A stretch of 36,150 bases of DNA from Methylobacillus sp. (GTDB lineage: Bacteria; Pseudomonadota; Gammaproteobacteria; Burkholderiales; Methylophilaceae): assembly GCA_018607785.1 (NCBI GenBank), contig JABBAU010000051.1:40346-76495 (forward strand), given 5' to 3'. The translations under genes and the position numbers were made by a program. The notes under the pieces are model-generated. The model was not told where the DNA came from, did not search any database, and saw only the letters and a program-made list of their open reading frames with translations. This document shows positions 1 through 10,557 of the stretch, one piece after another (position 1 is the stretch's first letter; every line of letters starts with the position of its first letter).

Positions 1-1
1 T

Positions 2-130
2 TGTGTATTTGGAAAAGTCATTGAAGGTCAAGATGTTGTTGATAAGATAGCTAAAGTAACGACAGGTTCATCAGGTATGCATCAAGATGTTCCTAATGAG
101 CCTGTTATTATTGAGGAAGCATCGGTCTGA
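2..130 (+). CDS. Peptidyl-prolyl cis-trans isomerase (cyclophilin type), C-terminal fragment, truncated by window start
   Basis: Translation [42 protein letters not shown], matching the cyclophilin C-terminal pattern (FGKVIEG.DVVDKI...DVP.EPV.I). Confidence 0.88.
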   Translation, partial: CVFGKVIEGQDVVDKIAKVTTGSSGMHQDVPNEPVIIEEASV

Positions 131-852
131 TACACATAAAAGATAGTGCTATATTTTTATCAGACATTCATCTTAGTGACAGGTCGGAAAAAGAAATAGC
201 ATATTTTTTATCTTTTCTTGATAAACACGCAAAAAAAATTCCAAATATTTTTATACTGGGTGATTTATTTGATTGGTGGCCGGGTGACGATACAGACCAA
301 TTTAAAGATGTGATTGATGGATTAAAAAAAGTCTCAAAAAAATCAAAATTATTCTTTATTTGTGGGAATAGAGATTACCTAATCGATAAGCAATTTTCAA
401 AAAAAACAAATGTTACTCTTCTTCCTGATCATGAATTGATCAAACTTGGAAAAGAATTCGCAATTATTCTTCATGGTGATACTTTATGTACCGATGATAA
501 AAAATATCAGAGATTTAGAAAATTCTCAAGATGCTGGATAAGTAAGAAAGCTTATTTATTATTCCCAAAAATTTTAAAAGATTATATTTTTAAGTACGTC
601 AGGAAAAAAAGTGAGTATGACAAAAATTTCAAGGTGGAATCTATTATGGACGTGAATGAAAATTCTGTACAAAAATTATTTAATGAATTTAAACATCCTC
701 CCATCATGATTCACGGACACACACATAGACCAAAAATTCATCATTATAAGTTTAATGGAATAAATTCAAAGAGGTGGGTTTTGAGTGACTGGTATAAATC
801 TGGCAGTTTTTTACTTTGGAAAAATGGAAAGTTAAAAAATATAAAAATTTAA
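127..852 (+). CDS. lpxH: UDP-2,3-diacylglucosamine diphosphatase (LpxH-like metallophosphoesterase); start uncertain, probably CTG at 127
   Basis: The open frame extends upstream of the listed GTG (310): [56 protein letters not shown]... contains the DxH and GDxxD metal-binding motifs, with GNRD and GHTHRP downstream. The upstream in-frame stop is at 112-114. GAGGA at 113-117 lies 9 nt before CTG 127. Confidence 0.85.
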   Translation: MIHIKDSAIFLSDIHLSDRSEKEIAYFLSFLDKHAKKIPNIFILGDLFDWWPGDDTDQFKDVIDGLKKVSKKSKLFFICGNRDYLIDKQFSKKTNVTLLPDHELIKLGKEFAIILHGDTLCTDDKKYQRFRKFSRCWISKKAYLLFPKILKDYIFKYVRKKSEYDKNFKVESIMDVNENSVQKLFNEFKHPPIMIHGHTHRPKIHHYKFNGINSKRWVLSDWYKSGSFLLWKNGKLKNIKI

Positions 853-1310
853 TTTTTTTTAAATTCACTTGTTCTATTTAATTTAGCTGCTTGATTTAAG
901 ATTCCATTTATATATTTATATCCATCTGCCCCACCAAATGTTTTTGCAATTTCAACTGCTTCATTTATTACAACTTTGTAAGGTACAGAGACTGAATATT
1001 TGAGTTCATACAATGAAAAATACATTATTGATAACTCAATTGGACTCAATTCATCATAACTTCTATCAATATAAGATTCTATTTCTTTCTTTAATGATTT
1101 AAGGTTCTTAAAAACACCTGATAAAATTTCTTCATACAAATTTTGATCAGCTCTAATAAAATCTGGGTCCTCTTGAATATCTTTTTTTATTTGTATGATA
1201 TCAATTTGATTTACAAGGCCACGATAAACGCTTTTCATAACAAGCTCACGTGACTTACGTCTATTATTTATCTTTTTTTTCCTTGAATTTACTTTAGACT
1301 CTAAAATCAT
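849..1310 (-). CDS. nusB: Transcription antitermination factor NusB
   Basis: NusB-like: RRKSRELVMKSVYRGL..., SPIELSIMYFSLYELKY...VPYKVVINEAVEIAKTFGGADGYKYINGILN. Located next to ribH. Confidence 0.93.
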   Translation of the reverse strand: MILESKVNSRKKKINNRRKSRELVMKSVYRGLVNQIDIIQIKKDIQEDPDFIRADQNLYEEILSGVFKNLKSLKKEIESYIDRSYDELSPIELSIMYFSLYELKYSVSVPYKVVINEAVEIAKTFGGADGYKYINGILNQAAKLNRTSEFKKN

Positions 1311-1744
1311 ATATTTTTGATTAACAGAGCCATTTCGATAGCACCATTTGCAGCTTCCTGACCTTTAATTTTGGTTCTTGCAAAAGCTTCATCAGCAGAG
1401 TTTGTTGTGATAATTGCATTGATAACTGGAATATTATGTTTTAACTGGACATGCATCAAGCCATTTGCAGATTGATCAGATACAACCTCAAAATGGTATG
1501 TTTCGCCTCGAATGACTGCTCCAACACCAATTAACACGTCATACTTTTTTGATGCAGCAATAGCATTTATCAAAGAAGGAATTTCAAGTGCACCTGGGAC
1601 TTCTTTTTGAAGAATATGGTCTTTGTTGATGCCTTTAAATATCAATTGTTCGATGCATGAACTTAAAATTTCTTTTACAACAGGTGTATTAAAACGTGAA
1701 AAAACAACACCGACTTTAAGGCTTTTTATATCTTGCTGACTCAA
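1307..1744 (-). CDS. ribH: 6,7-dimethyl-8-ribityllumazine synthase
   Basis: VPGALEIPSLINAIAASKKYDVLIGVGAVIRGETYHFEVVSDQSANGLMHVQLKHNIPVINAIITTNSADEAFART is a diagnostic RibH sequence. ribH-nusB order is conserved. Confidence 0.96.
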   Translation of the reverse strand: MSQQDIKSLKVGVVFSRFNTPVVKEILSSCIEQLIFKGINKDHILQKEVPGALEIPSLINAIAASKKYDVLIGVGAVIRGETYHFEVVSDQSANGLMHVQLKHNIPVINAIITTNSADEAFARTKIKGQEAANGAIEMALLIKNI

Positions 1745-1759
1745 TTTGAAATCCTTATT

Positions 1760-3313
1760 TTAAAGAAAGATGATTATACCCTTTTGCAAGGCATTAAGAA
1801 TTCCCAAGCTAATTGGAACTCCAACTACAATCCAAGCTAGCGGAAGAACAACCTTTTGTAAGGAAGTGTTTGTAACTGATGCTTCAATCTTTGAGTTACT
1901 TTGATTTCCTTTGAGTGCGCCTTGCTCTGCCTTTAATTCATCAGGGGTCATACCAAATTTCTTATTTACTGGCTTAACCAGCAAATTTAAAATAAAGCCA
2001 CCTACTAAAAGTAATGCCAAAATCTTAAAGCTTGAGTTATACGCTTGGTCAGTTGGTATGCCCATACTTAATTGATATTCTCTTAAATAAGATATAAGCA
2101 TTGGCCCCACAATTCCTGCCAACGACCATGCCGTTAATAATCTTCCATGAATTGCTCCAACATGTTGTGTTCCAAAAATATCTGCTAAATATGCAGGTAT
2201 CGTAGCAAACCCACCCCCATACATTGTAAGGATGACTAATGTAATAAGAACAAAGGTCGCTATATATTGATTAATTCCTGCCCAAGGAGCCGCCAAATAA
2301 AGTGCAGTTCCTAAACTAAAAAATATTGCATAAGTTAACTTTCTACCTAAAAAATCAGATGATGATGCCCAAAAAATTCTGCCTATAATATTTGCTAATG
2401 AAAGTAATGCTCCAAAACCAGTCGCTATGGCTCCGATTATAAGTGGATCAAAACTACTTGCTGCAATTTCCTGGAACATTGGTTTTGCCACAGATAGAAC
2501 TCCTATGCCAGCAGAAACATTAAGACAAAGAACTCCCCACAACAACCAAAATTGTGGAGTTTTATGCGCATTACTGACATGAACATGACTGGTAGAGATC
2601 ATGTGATTTGTTTTTTTTGCTATTGGATTCCATCCCTCAGGTTTCCAACCTTCTGCAGGGACACGGTAACCAAACGCCCCAATAGTCATTGCAATTAGAT
2701 ATATCAGGCCCATAATGAAAAAAGTTTGCCCCACCCCATAGTTGCTGATCAGTAGATCTCCCAAAGGCATACCAATCATTGCACCCCCTCCAAAGCCCAT
2801 AATTGCCATCCCAGTAGCCAAACCTCTTCTGTCAGGAAACCATTTTATTAAAGTTGAGACAGGCGATATATACCCGAGACCTAATCCAATGCCCCCTATC
2901 ACGCCAGCACCTAACCAAATTAACCACAATTGGTGAAGAGATACTCCCAAGGAGGTAATCATCAAACCGCCGCCCCAAAAAACTGCCGCGGCAACTCCTG
3001 CCTTTCTTGGTCCAGCTTTTTCAAGCCAGTGCCCAAATAGTGCGGCTGCAAGGCCCAAGAAAACTATAGCTATGGCAAATGTCCAGACAACATCACTCCT
3101 TAACCAGTCACAAGAGGTAGTAAATATGCGCTCTATAAAACTGACATCAGCTCCACATTCGGCTCCTACTAATTTCGTAAGTTCTGGCCAAAAAATACTA
3201 AACCCATAAATCATTCCAATTGATAAGTGGATCATCAATGCTGCAGGTGGAACCATCCATCTATTAAAAGCTTTATCTGCAACAATTTTATTTTTTGCTA
3301 GGGAGTCAAACAT
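1760..3313 (-). CDS. MFS transporter of the oxalate/formate antiporter (OFA, OxlT-like) family
   Basis: About 12 hydrophobic segments; GFSIFWPEL, KWFPDRRGLATGMAIMGFGGGAMIG, YGGGFATIPAYLADIFGTQHVGAIHGRLLTAWSLAGIVGP are typical of OFA-type MFS proteins. Confidence 0.85.
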   Translation of the reverse strand: MFDSLAKNKIVADKAFNRWMVPPAALMIHLSIGMIYGFSIFWPELTKLVGAECGADVSFIERIFTTSCDWLRSDVVWTFAIAIVFLGLAAALFGHWLEKAGPRKAGVAAAVFWGGGLMITSLGVSLHQLWLIWLGAGVIGGIGLGLGYISPVSTLIKWFPDRRGLATGMAIMGFGGGAMIGMPLGDLLISNYGVGQTFFIMGLIYLIAMTIGAFGYRVPAEGWKPEGWNPIAKKTNHMISTSHVHVSNAHKTPQFWLLWGVLCLNVSAGIGVLSVAKPMFQEIAASSFDPLIIGAIATGFGALLSLANIIGRIFWASSSDFLGRKLTYAIFFSLGTALYLAAPWAGINQYIATFVLITLVILTMYGGGFATIPAYLADIFGTQHVGAIHGRLLTAWSLAGIVGPMLISYLREYQLSMGIPTDQAYNSSFKILALLLVGGFILNLLVKPVNKKFGMTPDELKAEQGALKGNQSNSKIEASVTNTSLQKVVLPLAWIVVGVPISLGILNALQKGIIIFL

Positions 3314-3381
3314 GAAATTTCCTCAAATTGATAATTAAAATAATATTACATGAAAATATTTAATCTGGAAGGTAAATAATA

Positions 3382-3410
3382 TGTCATAAAATTGACATAT
3401 TAGTGTCATA
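3382..3410 (+). promoter_or_regulatory. Putative Pho box array (three TGTCATA-like half-sites at 11-bp spacing)
   Basis: TGTCATA (3382) AAAT TGACATA (3393) TTAG TGTCATA (3404), immediately upstream of phoB. Resembles the PhoB consensus of CTGTCAT direct repeats with 11-bp periodicity. Confidence 0.72.
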
Positions 3411-3420
3411 ATATATACCT

Positions 3421-4116
3421 ATGCCAGCTAATATTCTAATCGTTGAAGATGAAGATGCTATTTTAGAACTGATTGCTCTTAACCTACATCAATCTGGATT
3501 TAACCCACTAAGAGCAGTAAGTGCGGAAATTGCTGATAACTTAGTCAAGAATACATTGCCCGATCTAATAGTGCTAGATTGGATGCTACCCGGTATGAAT
3601 GGTATTAATTTTGCCAAAAGATTACGTGCTAATTCTGATACAAGAAAAATTCCAATTATAATGCTGACAGCAAAAAGTGAGGAAGATAACAAGATATTAG
3701 GTTTAAATTCTGGTATTGATGATTATCTTACAAAACCATTCAGTCCTAAGGAGCTTATAGCAAGAATTAATGCTTTGCTCCGAAGAAGTTCTCCTGAATT
3801 AACAGACGAACCGATCAAAATATTAGATCTTTTTTTAGACCCCCTTCAACACCAATTAACAATCAAAGAAAATTTGATAAAAATTGGTCCGACAGAATTT
3901 AAAATTCTTCATCTATTTTTAAAAAATTTAAATAAAGTTTTCAGCAGAAACCAAATTATGGATAAGATATGGGGGAATAAATCTGAAATTGATGATAGAA
4001 CTGTTGATGTGCATATCAAAAGATTAAGAGCGTGCCTTGCCCCAAACGGTTACGATAAAATTATCAGGACAATTCGCGGTGAGGGATACAGCGTTTCAGA
4101 AAAACATCTCATATAA
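3421..4116 (+). CDS. phoB: Phosphate regulon response regulator PhoB
   Basis: Receiver domain (ILIVEDEDAILELI...LPDLIVLDWMLPGMNGI...MLTAKSEEDNKILGLNSGIDDYLTKPFSPKELIARI) plus winged-helix output domain (VDVHIKRLRACLAPNGYDKIIRTIRGEGYSV). Confidence 0.93.
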   Translation: MPANILIVEDEDAILELIALNLHQSGFNPLRAVSAEIADNLVKNTLPDLIVLDWMLPGMNGINFAKRLRANSDTRKIPIIMLTAKSEEDNKILGLNSGIDDYLTKPFSPKELIARINALLRRSSPELTDEPIKILDLFLDPLQHQLTIKENLIKIGPTEFKILHLFLKNLNKVFSRNQIMDKIWGNKSEIDDRTVDVHIKRLRACLAPNGYDKIIRTIRGEGYSVSEKHLI

Positions 4117-4165
4117 AATTAAAAAGTTATAATGAAATCAATCAAAAAAATAAGAGATCATTTCC

Positions 4166-5461
4166 TTGCAAGACATTAAATTCCGAACTCTGATAATCTT
4201 TGCTTTAATTTTATTTTTGAGCTTCATTGTCTCAAAAATATTTACCGCCAGTACAGCAATTATTTTTTTAATTTTTGCTTTGACTATTTATCTTATTTCT
4301 CATATTTTTTGGATAAATGAATTATCTAAATGGCTTGATAAACCAAAATCAACAGAAATTCCTGATGGGAAAGGTATATGGCAAGATATATTTTCAAAAA
4401 TATATAAAAACTATAGATTTGAATCAAAGTCAAAAAAAGATCTTGCAACTGCGATGGAGCAATTTATTCAAGCAGCCGATGCGCTGTTAGATGGGGTTGT
4501 CACTTTAAATGAATCCAATGAAATAATATGGTGTAATAAAAGAGCCCAATTGATGTTTGGTATACACCCGCGCAAAGATATAAATAAACCTATTTTGCAT
4601 ATTTTCAGGAATAGTGAATTTAAAAATTATCTCGAAGAGGAAAATTATGAATTACCTCTTCAAATTGATACTGAAAATTATGTCAACCATATTGAGTTGA
4701 AAGTAATTCCCTTTGGGAAGTATCAAAAACTACTCACAGCAAGGGATATATCTGTAATTCTCAAAAATGAATTAGTTAGAAAAGAGTTCGTATCAAATTT
4801 TACTCATGAATTAAAAACACCACTTACTGTGATCACTGGGTTTATTGAAACACTTGATCAACCAAAAAATAATTTAAGCTCTGATACAAAAGAAATATTT
4901 TCACTCATGAGTGAGCAAGCAAATAGAATGAAAGATTTAATTAATGACTTGTTGTTGCTATCAAATATTGAGGCAAGTCTTAATAAAAACAGGTCAGAAA
5001 AAGTTTCTATTTTTAGATTGTCAGAGAATATTAAATCGTCAACAAGTAAACTTAATAAAAAAAATCATAAGATTAAATTTAATATTGATAAGAAATTAAA
5101 TATTTATGGGTCTAGGAGTGAAATTCAAAGTGCATTTTCAAATCTCGTAAGTAATGCTATTCGATATACGCCTGAAAAAGGAAATATATTTATAACTTGG
5201 CATCTAATAAACAATCTACCCATCTTAGAAGTAACCGATAATGGGGTTGGCATACCAAAAAACAAAATCAATAGAATCACAGAGCGTTTTTATAGGATTG
5301 ATGAAGATAGAAGCCGCTCTTCTGGTGGAACAGGTCTTGGTTTATCGATTGTAAAAAATATTATGCTTCAGCATCAAGGACAATTGGAAATTACTAGTGA
5401 GTTAAATCAAGGGAGTACTTTTAAATTGATATTTCCGGAAGTTAGAGTAATAAAATCTTAA
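4166..5461 (+). CDS. phoR: Phosphate regulon sensor histidine kinase PhoR (TTG start)
   Basis: Two N-terminal TM segments, PAS-like region, H-box EFVSNFTHELKTPLTVITGFIETL, HATPase motifs (NLVSNAIRYTP, DNGVGIP, GGTGLGLSIVKNI). Follows phoB. Confidence 0.92.
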   Translation: MQDIKFRTLIIFALILFLSFIVSKIFTASTAIIFLIFALTIYLISHIFWINELSKWLDKPKSTEIPDGKGIWQDIFSKIYKNYRFESKSKKDLATAMEQFIQAADALLDGVVTLNESNEIIWCNKRAQLMFGIHPRKDINKPILHIFRNSEFKNYLEEENYELPLQIDTENYVNHIELKVIPFGKYQKLLTARDISVILKNELVRKEFVSNFTHELKTPLTVITGFIETLDQPKNNLSSDTKEIFSLMSEQANRMKDLINDLLLLSNIEASLNKNRSEKVSIFRLSENIKSSTSKLNKKNHKIKFNIDKKLNIYGSRSEIQSAFSNLVSNAIRYTPEKGNIFITWHLINNLPILEVTDNGVGIPKNKINRITERFYRIDEDRSRSSGGTGLGLSIVKNIMLQHQGQLEITSELNQGSTFKLIFPEVRVIKS

Positions 5462-6168
5462 TGAAACATGTTTGTAAAGTTTTATTTTTTTCATTATTTT
5501 TAATTGGATGTAACTCAACTTTAGAAAGAAATGATTCAACACAATACGATAAGGGATCTTTTAATCAGCTCACTAAAACAGATTTTGATAGGATGGCTGA
5601 TTACGAAATAAAAGAAAATACTGAGAGCTTAAGAATTCTTGCTTTAAAGTTTTATAAAAGAAACCCTGCCGAATTGAGAAAAACAACATCAGACAGCCCA
5701 GAAGTTACGGTTAACTGGCTTTTTTCAAGCCAGCACGGATGGAAATTTAAAGAGATCAATAATGCACAGGGTATTGAGGCACTTGACCAGGTTTTTGATG
5801 AAAATTTTAAAGGTGACAGGGTGCTTTCACTCATCACTGGTCTATATACCATGCTGATTACTGCTCATGATGAAAAAAAAGAATTTGATATGTTTGATTC
5901 ACTTGATCCACAGCTTATCTACAATGCTGCTAGAAATGTAGAGGTTATAGTCTGGAGACTTTCAACAAAAAGAAAAGAAAATGGAGAATTATTTCTTGTC
6001 ACTAATGAAATCAATGGTGATCTTCAAAACTTAACATTTGAACGAGAATTTGGAAAGATTATTGGTAGGACTGATTATTTCGCATATGTATTATCTGAAA
6101 AGAAAGAGCGTTATATAACAAGGGCTGTCCAAGGAACAACTTTAAATATTCTATTACCATTTTTATAA
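5461..6168 (+). CDS. Predicted lipoprotein of unknown function, coupled to phoR
   Basis: N-terminal lipoprotein signal [20 protein letters not shown] overlaps the phoR stop (TAATG). Confidence 0.8.
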   Translation: MKHVCKVLFFSLFLIGCNSTLERNDSTQYDKGSFNQLTKTDFDRMADYEIKENTESLRILALKFYKRNPAELRKTTSDSPEVTVNWLFSSQHGWKFKEINNAQGIEALDQVFDENFKGDRVLSLITGLYTMLITAHDEKKEFDMFDSLDPQLIYNAARNVEVIVWRLSTKRKENGELFLVTNEINGDLQNLTFEREFGKIIGRTDYFAYVLSEKKERYITRAVQGTTLNILLPFL

Positions 6169-9100
6169 TAATATTTTTTCGATCCCACCTTTGGTAGCTT
6201 TTTCTACATAATCTTCAAGCCAATTAGCACCAAGATTATGTTTAGCTAACTCTACGACAATATAATCAGCCGTTGTATCTGTATCATCGCCATATCTTTG
6301 AAGGCCTTGAAGGCATGATGGGCATGAAGTTAATATTTTTACTGGTTTTGCATCAGCAATAGGTGCGCTAGATATTTCTAAAAGTCCTTTCTCTATTTCT
6401 TCTTGTTTCCTCAATTTAACCTGAGATGCTATATCTGGTCTTGCTGCAGCAAATGTTCCAGACTCACCACAACATTTATCATTTAAAGGTACAGATTGAT
6501 TCATTAAAGTGCTAGTTACCTCAGTTGGATTATATGTTTTCATTGGGCTATGACAAGGATCATGGTACATATATTGTTGTCCTGTAATTCCATCCAACTT
6601 GATATTCTTTTCCATTAGATACTCATGAATATCTAACAAACGGCAACCTGGAAATATTTTTTCAAATTCATATTTTTGTAATTGGTCCATACAGGTTCCA
6701 CAAGACACAATGACTGTTTTTATATCTAAGTAATTTAAGGTATTTGCAACCCTATGAAATTGAATTTGATTGTCTGAAGTAATCTCCTGCCCTTTTACTT
6801 CATCGCCTGAAGAAGTTTGGGGGTAGCCACAACAGAGGTATCCGGGTGGTAAAACAGTAATCGCACCAACCTCAAATAACATTGCTTGAGTAGCAAGGCC
6901 TACCTGGGAAAATAACCTTTCAGAACCACAACCTGGAAAATAAAAAACGGCATCAGATTCATCGTTCGTTCGACTAATATTTCTTATCACCGGAACTACT
7001 TTATCATCTTCAATACCAAGTAACCCCCTAGATGTTTTTGTTGGCATATTTTTTGGCATTGGTCTATTCAGAAAATGAATTGTTTGTGTAATAACATTAG
7101 GTTTTTTAACACTAGCTGCAGGAGTTTTCTTTGTAAAATTTGTTAATTTAAGTTTTTTTAGAAACTTATGCCCCCACCTTTGCATTTTGTAACCATAGTC
7201 AACCATTACTTTTCTCATTAATTTAATTGTCATCGGATCTTTTAAATTAAGATAAGTAATTGCAACTGAGTTGCCAAGATTAAAATGTTTTTTACCCTGT
7301 TCTCTCAAAAAGTTTCTCATCGAAATTGAGACTTCGCCATAATCTATATCTACCGGACATGGAGCTAAGCATTTGTGACATACTGTACAATGATCTGCAA
7401 CATCATTAAATTCATCAAAATGTTTAATTGAAATTCCTCTTCGCGTCTGCTCTTCATATAAAAAAGCTTCTATTAGTAATGATGTCGCTAAAATCTTATT
7501 TCTGGGGCTATAGAGTAAATTTGCTCTAGGCACATGAGTCGCGCAAACAGGCTTACATTTACCGCAACGTAAGCAATCACTAATTGAGTCTGCAATGGAG
7601 CCAATGGCTGACTGATTCATAATAATTGACTCTTGCTCTAATAACCCAAAACTAGGAGTGTAGGCATTCATAAGCCCTGATCCAGGTAATAATTTACCCT
7701 TATTAAAATTCCCATTAGGGTCGACTTTGTTCTTATATTCAGCAAAAGTATTTATGGCTGAGGTTTCTAAAAACTCCATTTTTGTAATGCCTATACCATG
7801 TTCTCCTGAGATAACACCGTCTAAACTTTTTGCTAAGTTCATGACGCGAGCTACAATCTTTTGTGCCTCTTGCATCATTTCATAGTTATCTGAATTGACT
7901 GGTATATTAGTGTGAATATTACCGTCACCTGCATGCATATGAAGCGCAACAAAGAGTCTTGATTTCAATACATCTTGATGCTTTTTGTAAATCAGTTCGC
8001 GGATTTTCTCGTACTCTCTTCCTGTGAAAATATCTTCAAGTGGTTTTTTTAACTCTTGCTTCCAAGAAATTCTTAATTTATGTGACCGAATAAGATTAAG
8101 GATTAATTCATCCTTAAACCTCTTTGATAATTCTTGAAAATCGTTTGAAGTTTTTTCAAAGCCATTTAAGTAACTCTGCCATTTATTTTTTGTAAAATTC
8201 AAATGTTTTAGTGCTGCGGTCTTCTTTTTTTCGAAGACTTCATCTTCAAAATTGTTTTCAAGATCTTTGGGTAAACTATAATTAAATAAAGCTTCTAAGC
8301 CTTCGATTAATTTTAATTTGTTCAGAATGGATTGCTCGATGTTTATTTTTTCTATCTCATTTGCATACTTTCCAAGATTTGGTAAAGGGATAACAACATC
8401 TTCATTAATTTTGAATGCATTTGTATGTTTTGCAATTGCCGCCGTTCTAGCACGATCTAACCAAAACTTTTTTCTCGCCTCAGCTGATACTGCTATAAAA
8501 CCTTCTCCATTTTTTGTATTTGCAATTTGAACAACTTTTGAAGCCACGGCACCAAGTTCATCTTCATCTTCTGAAGCAATATCTGCAATTAAAACCATTT
8601 TTGGTCTTTCAGATCTGGTTGCTTTTGTAGAATAATCAACAGCCCTGATATACCTTTCATCTAGATGTTCAAGGCCGGCAAGATAGACGCCCTCGAACTC
8701 TTTTAGGTATTCGGTAATTTGAACAATTGAGGGTACTGCATCACTGACGCTTCCAAAAAACTCTAGGCAAACTGTTCTTATATGCTGAGGCATTTTATGA
8801 AGAATAAATGTTGCTGAGGTAATTAGCCCATCACATCCTTCTTTCTGTACTCCCGGTAAACCACTTAAAAATTTATCTGTGACATCTTTACCAAGCCCTG
8901 CCTTCCTGAAGTTTTTTCCTGATATTTCAAGAATTTCGGGTTCTTGCTTTGGGTTAATACCATTTTCATCAAATTTAGTTATCTGAAACTTAACTATCTC
9001 TGTATCGTGAACTTTCCCTAGATTATGATCTAATCTAATGATTTCAATCCAATCTCCATTTGGATCAACCATTTTCCATGAGGCTAAATTATCTAGCGCA

Positions 9101-10014
9101 GTTCCCCAGAGGACAGCTTTTTTTCCTCCAGCATTCATCGCAATATTCCCACCTATACATGAAGCATCTGCAGAGGTAGGGTCAGTTGCAAACTCAAGGC
9201 CTGAGTTTGAGGCAGCTTCCATTGCCCTTCTCGTCACAACGCCTGCGCCACAATGAATTGTAGGGACTGTTTTATTTATTCCGGGTAAATTTTTAAATTC
9301 AACTTGGCCCACGCTATCTAACTTTTCTGTATTGACAACCACTGAGTTCGAAACCAATGGGATTGCTCCACCGGTATAGCCGGTCCCACCGCCACGGGGT
9401 ATTATCGTTAAGCCCAACTTAATACAAGCCTTAACAATCAATGCAATTTCGGACTCTTTATCTGGATTAACTACAACAAAAGGCAGTTCAACACGCCAGT
9501 CTGTTGCGTCTGTTACATGAGAGACTCTTGCCAAACCATCAAATTGGATGTTATGTTTTTTTGTATATTTTTTTAAACTTGAAAAAACTTTCTTCCTAAG
9601 CTTCTTAACTTGTTGGAACTCTAATTCAAACTCATCTATTGCGGTCCTTGCAGCCTTGGTTAACTGTGCCGCCTTCATATTTCCGAAACTTCTATCCTCT
9701 ATACTTTGGACTCTATGTCGCATTGCTTTCAACAACATATTTAATCTTTTTTTATTTTCTAAAAGATCATCTTGTAAGTAAGGATTTCTTTTGACAACCC
9801 ATAAATCACCTAAAACTTCAAAGAGCATTTTTGCAGAACGGCCCGTTTTTCTCTCAGATCTCAGCTCAAGGATAATATCCCAAATATCATGGCCAAGAAA
9901 ACGAATGACAATTTCTTTGTCAGAAAAAGATGTGTAGTTGTAAGGAATCTCTCTCAATCTATTAGATTCAGTGGGTGGAAGCTTAATTAATTCGGATGAT
10001 AGGGGTGCGTTCAT
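6163..10014 (-). CDS. Fused FAD-linked oxidase / Fe-S oxidoreductase (GlcD/GlcF-like, DUF3683-type N-terminus, 1283 aa)
   Basis: FAD_binding_4 motif [20 protein letters not shown]-oxidase C region ([27 protein letters not shown]); two 4Fe-4S clusters ([25 protein letters not shown]); two CCG-type segments (FYFPGCGSE...[15 protein letters not shown]...KCCGESG). Confidence 0.92.
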   Translation of the reverse strand: MNAPLSSELIKLPPTESNRLREIPYNYTSFSDKEIVIRFLGHDIWDIILELRSERKTGRSAKMLFEVLGDLWVVKRNPYLQDDLLENKKRLNMLLKAMRHRVQSIEDRSFGNMKAAQLTKAARTAIDEFELEFQQVKKLRKKVFSSLKKYTKKHNIQFDGLARVSHVTDATDWRVELPFVVVNPDKESEIALIVKACIKLGLTIIPRGGGTGYTGGAIPLVSNSVVVNTEKLDSVGQVEFKNLPGINKTVPTIHCGAGVVTRRAMEAASNSGLEFATDPTSADASCIGGNIAMNAGGKKAVLWGTALDNLASWKMVDPNGDWIEIIRLDHNLGKVHDTEIVKFQITKFDENGINPKQEPEILEISGKNFRKAGLGKDVTDKFLSGLPGVQKEGCDGLITSATFILHKMPQHIRTVCLEFFGSVSDAVPSIVQITEYLKEFEGVYLAGLEHLDERYIRAVDYSTKATRSERPKMVLIADIASEDEDELGAVASKVVQIANTKNGEGFIAVSAEARKKFWLDRARTAAIAKHTNAFKINEDVVIPLPNLGKYANEIEKINIEQSILNKLKLIEGLEALFNYSLPKDLENNFEDEVFEKKKTAALKHLNFTKNKWQSYLNGFEKTSNDFQELSKRFKDELILNLIRSHKLRISWKQELKKPLEDIFTGREYEKIRELIYKKHQDVLKSRLFVALHMHAGDGNIHTNIPVNSDNYEMMQEAQKIVARVMNLAKSLDGVISGEHGIGITKMEFLETSAINTFAEYKNKVDPNGNFNKGKLLPGSGLMNAYTPSFGLLEQESIIMNQSAIGSIADSISDCLRCGKCKPVCATHVPRANLLYSPRNKILATSLLIEAFLYEEQTRRGISIKHFDEFNDVADHCTVCHKCLAPCPVDIDYGEVSISMRNFLREQGKKHFNLGNSVAITYLNLKDPMTIKLMRKVMVDYGYKMQRWGHKFLKKLKLTNFTKKTPAASVKKPNVITQTIHFLNRPMPKNMPTKTSRGLLGIEDDKVVPVIRNISRTNDESDAVFYFPGCGSERLFSQVGLATQAMLFEVGAITVLPPGYLCCGYPQTSSGDEVKGQEITSDNQIQFHRVANTLNYLDIKTVIVSCGTCMDQLQKYEFEKIFPGCRLLDIHEYLMEKNIKLDGITGQQYMYHDPCHSPMKTYNPTEVTSTLMNQSVPLNDKCCGESGTFAAARPDIASQVKLRKQEEIEKGLLEISSAPIADAKPVKILTSCPSCLQGLQRYGDDTDTTADYIVVELAKHNLGANWLEDYVEKATKGGIEKILL

Positions 10015-10143
10015 TTGTTACATTCATTCATAAGTCATTAGAATACCATGCTAGGATAATTCATACCAAACGTTATTTATTTTCAGTAAATAGCCATAGA
10101 TGTGAGAGAATATTTATATGATTATTCTGTTTCATTAAAGTTC

Positions 10144-10557
10144 ATGCTTTGGATTAAATCTTTTCATATCATCTTTATGGTTACATGGTTTGCGGGACTA
10201 TTTTACCTTCCTAGGTTATTTGTCTATCACTCAATGGCACAGGATAAATTAAGTTTAGATAGGTTTGTTGTGATGGAAAGAAAGCTCCTATATGGGATTA
10301 TGACCCCTGGAGCAGTGCTTACCATAGCCTTTGGTTTTTGGCTTATGTTCCAATATAATTTTTCAGGTATTTGGTTACATCTTAAAATTTTGTGCGTCGT
10401 TCTTTTATGTATCTATCACTTATATTGTTTTAAATATTTTTTTAATTTACGAGATAAGAAAAATAGACATACCCACGTTTTTTTTAGATGGTTTAATGAA
10501 ATTCCTGTAGTGTTTCTCTTTATTATAATTTTATTGGTTGTATTTAAACCCTTATGA
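10144..10557 (+). CDS. hemJ: HemJ-like protoporphyrinogen IX oxidase (CopD-like membrane protein)
   Basis: MLWIKSFHIIFMVTWFAGLFYLPRLFVYH matches HemJ. The upstream extension (ORF start 10102) is probably not translated. Confidence 0.85.
   Translation: MLWIKSFHIIFMVTWFAGLFYLPRLFVYHSMAQDKLSLDRFVVMERKLLYGIMTPGAVLTIAFGFWLMFQYNFSGIWLHLKILCVVLLCIYHLYCFKYFFNLRDKKNRHTHVFFRWFNEIPVVFLFIIILLVVFKPL

Noticed and set aside
2525-2560. Imperfect dyad around ACTCCCCACAACAACCAAAATTGTGGAGT
   Set aside because: Inside the transporter CDS, imperfect, and without terminator context.
2742-2936. Listed ORF antisense to the OFA transporter
   Set aside because: Proline/isoleucine-rich shadow frame fully inside a well-supported CDS.
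4132-4179. 15-codon ATG mini-ORF (MKSIKKIRDHFLARH*) overlapping the phoR TTG start
   Set aside because: Could be an upstream coupling ORF, but it is too short and common in AT-rich sequence to support without conservation data.
8318-9781. Three antisense ORFs (8318-8530, 9038-9256, 9548-9781) inside the large oxidoreductase
   Set aside because: Entirely within a CDS with intact FAD and Fe-S motifs; translations show no domain or start-site support.
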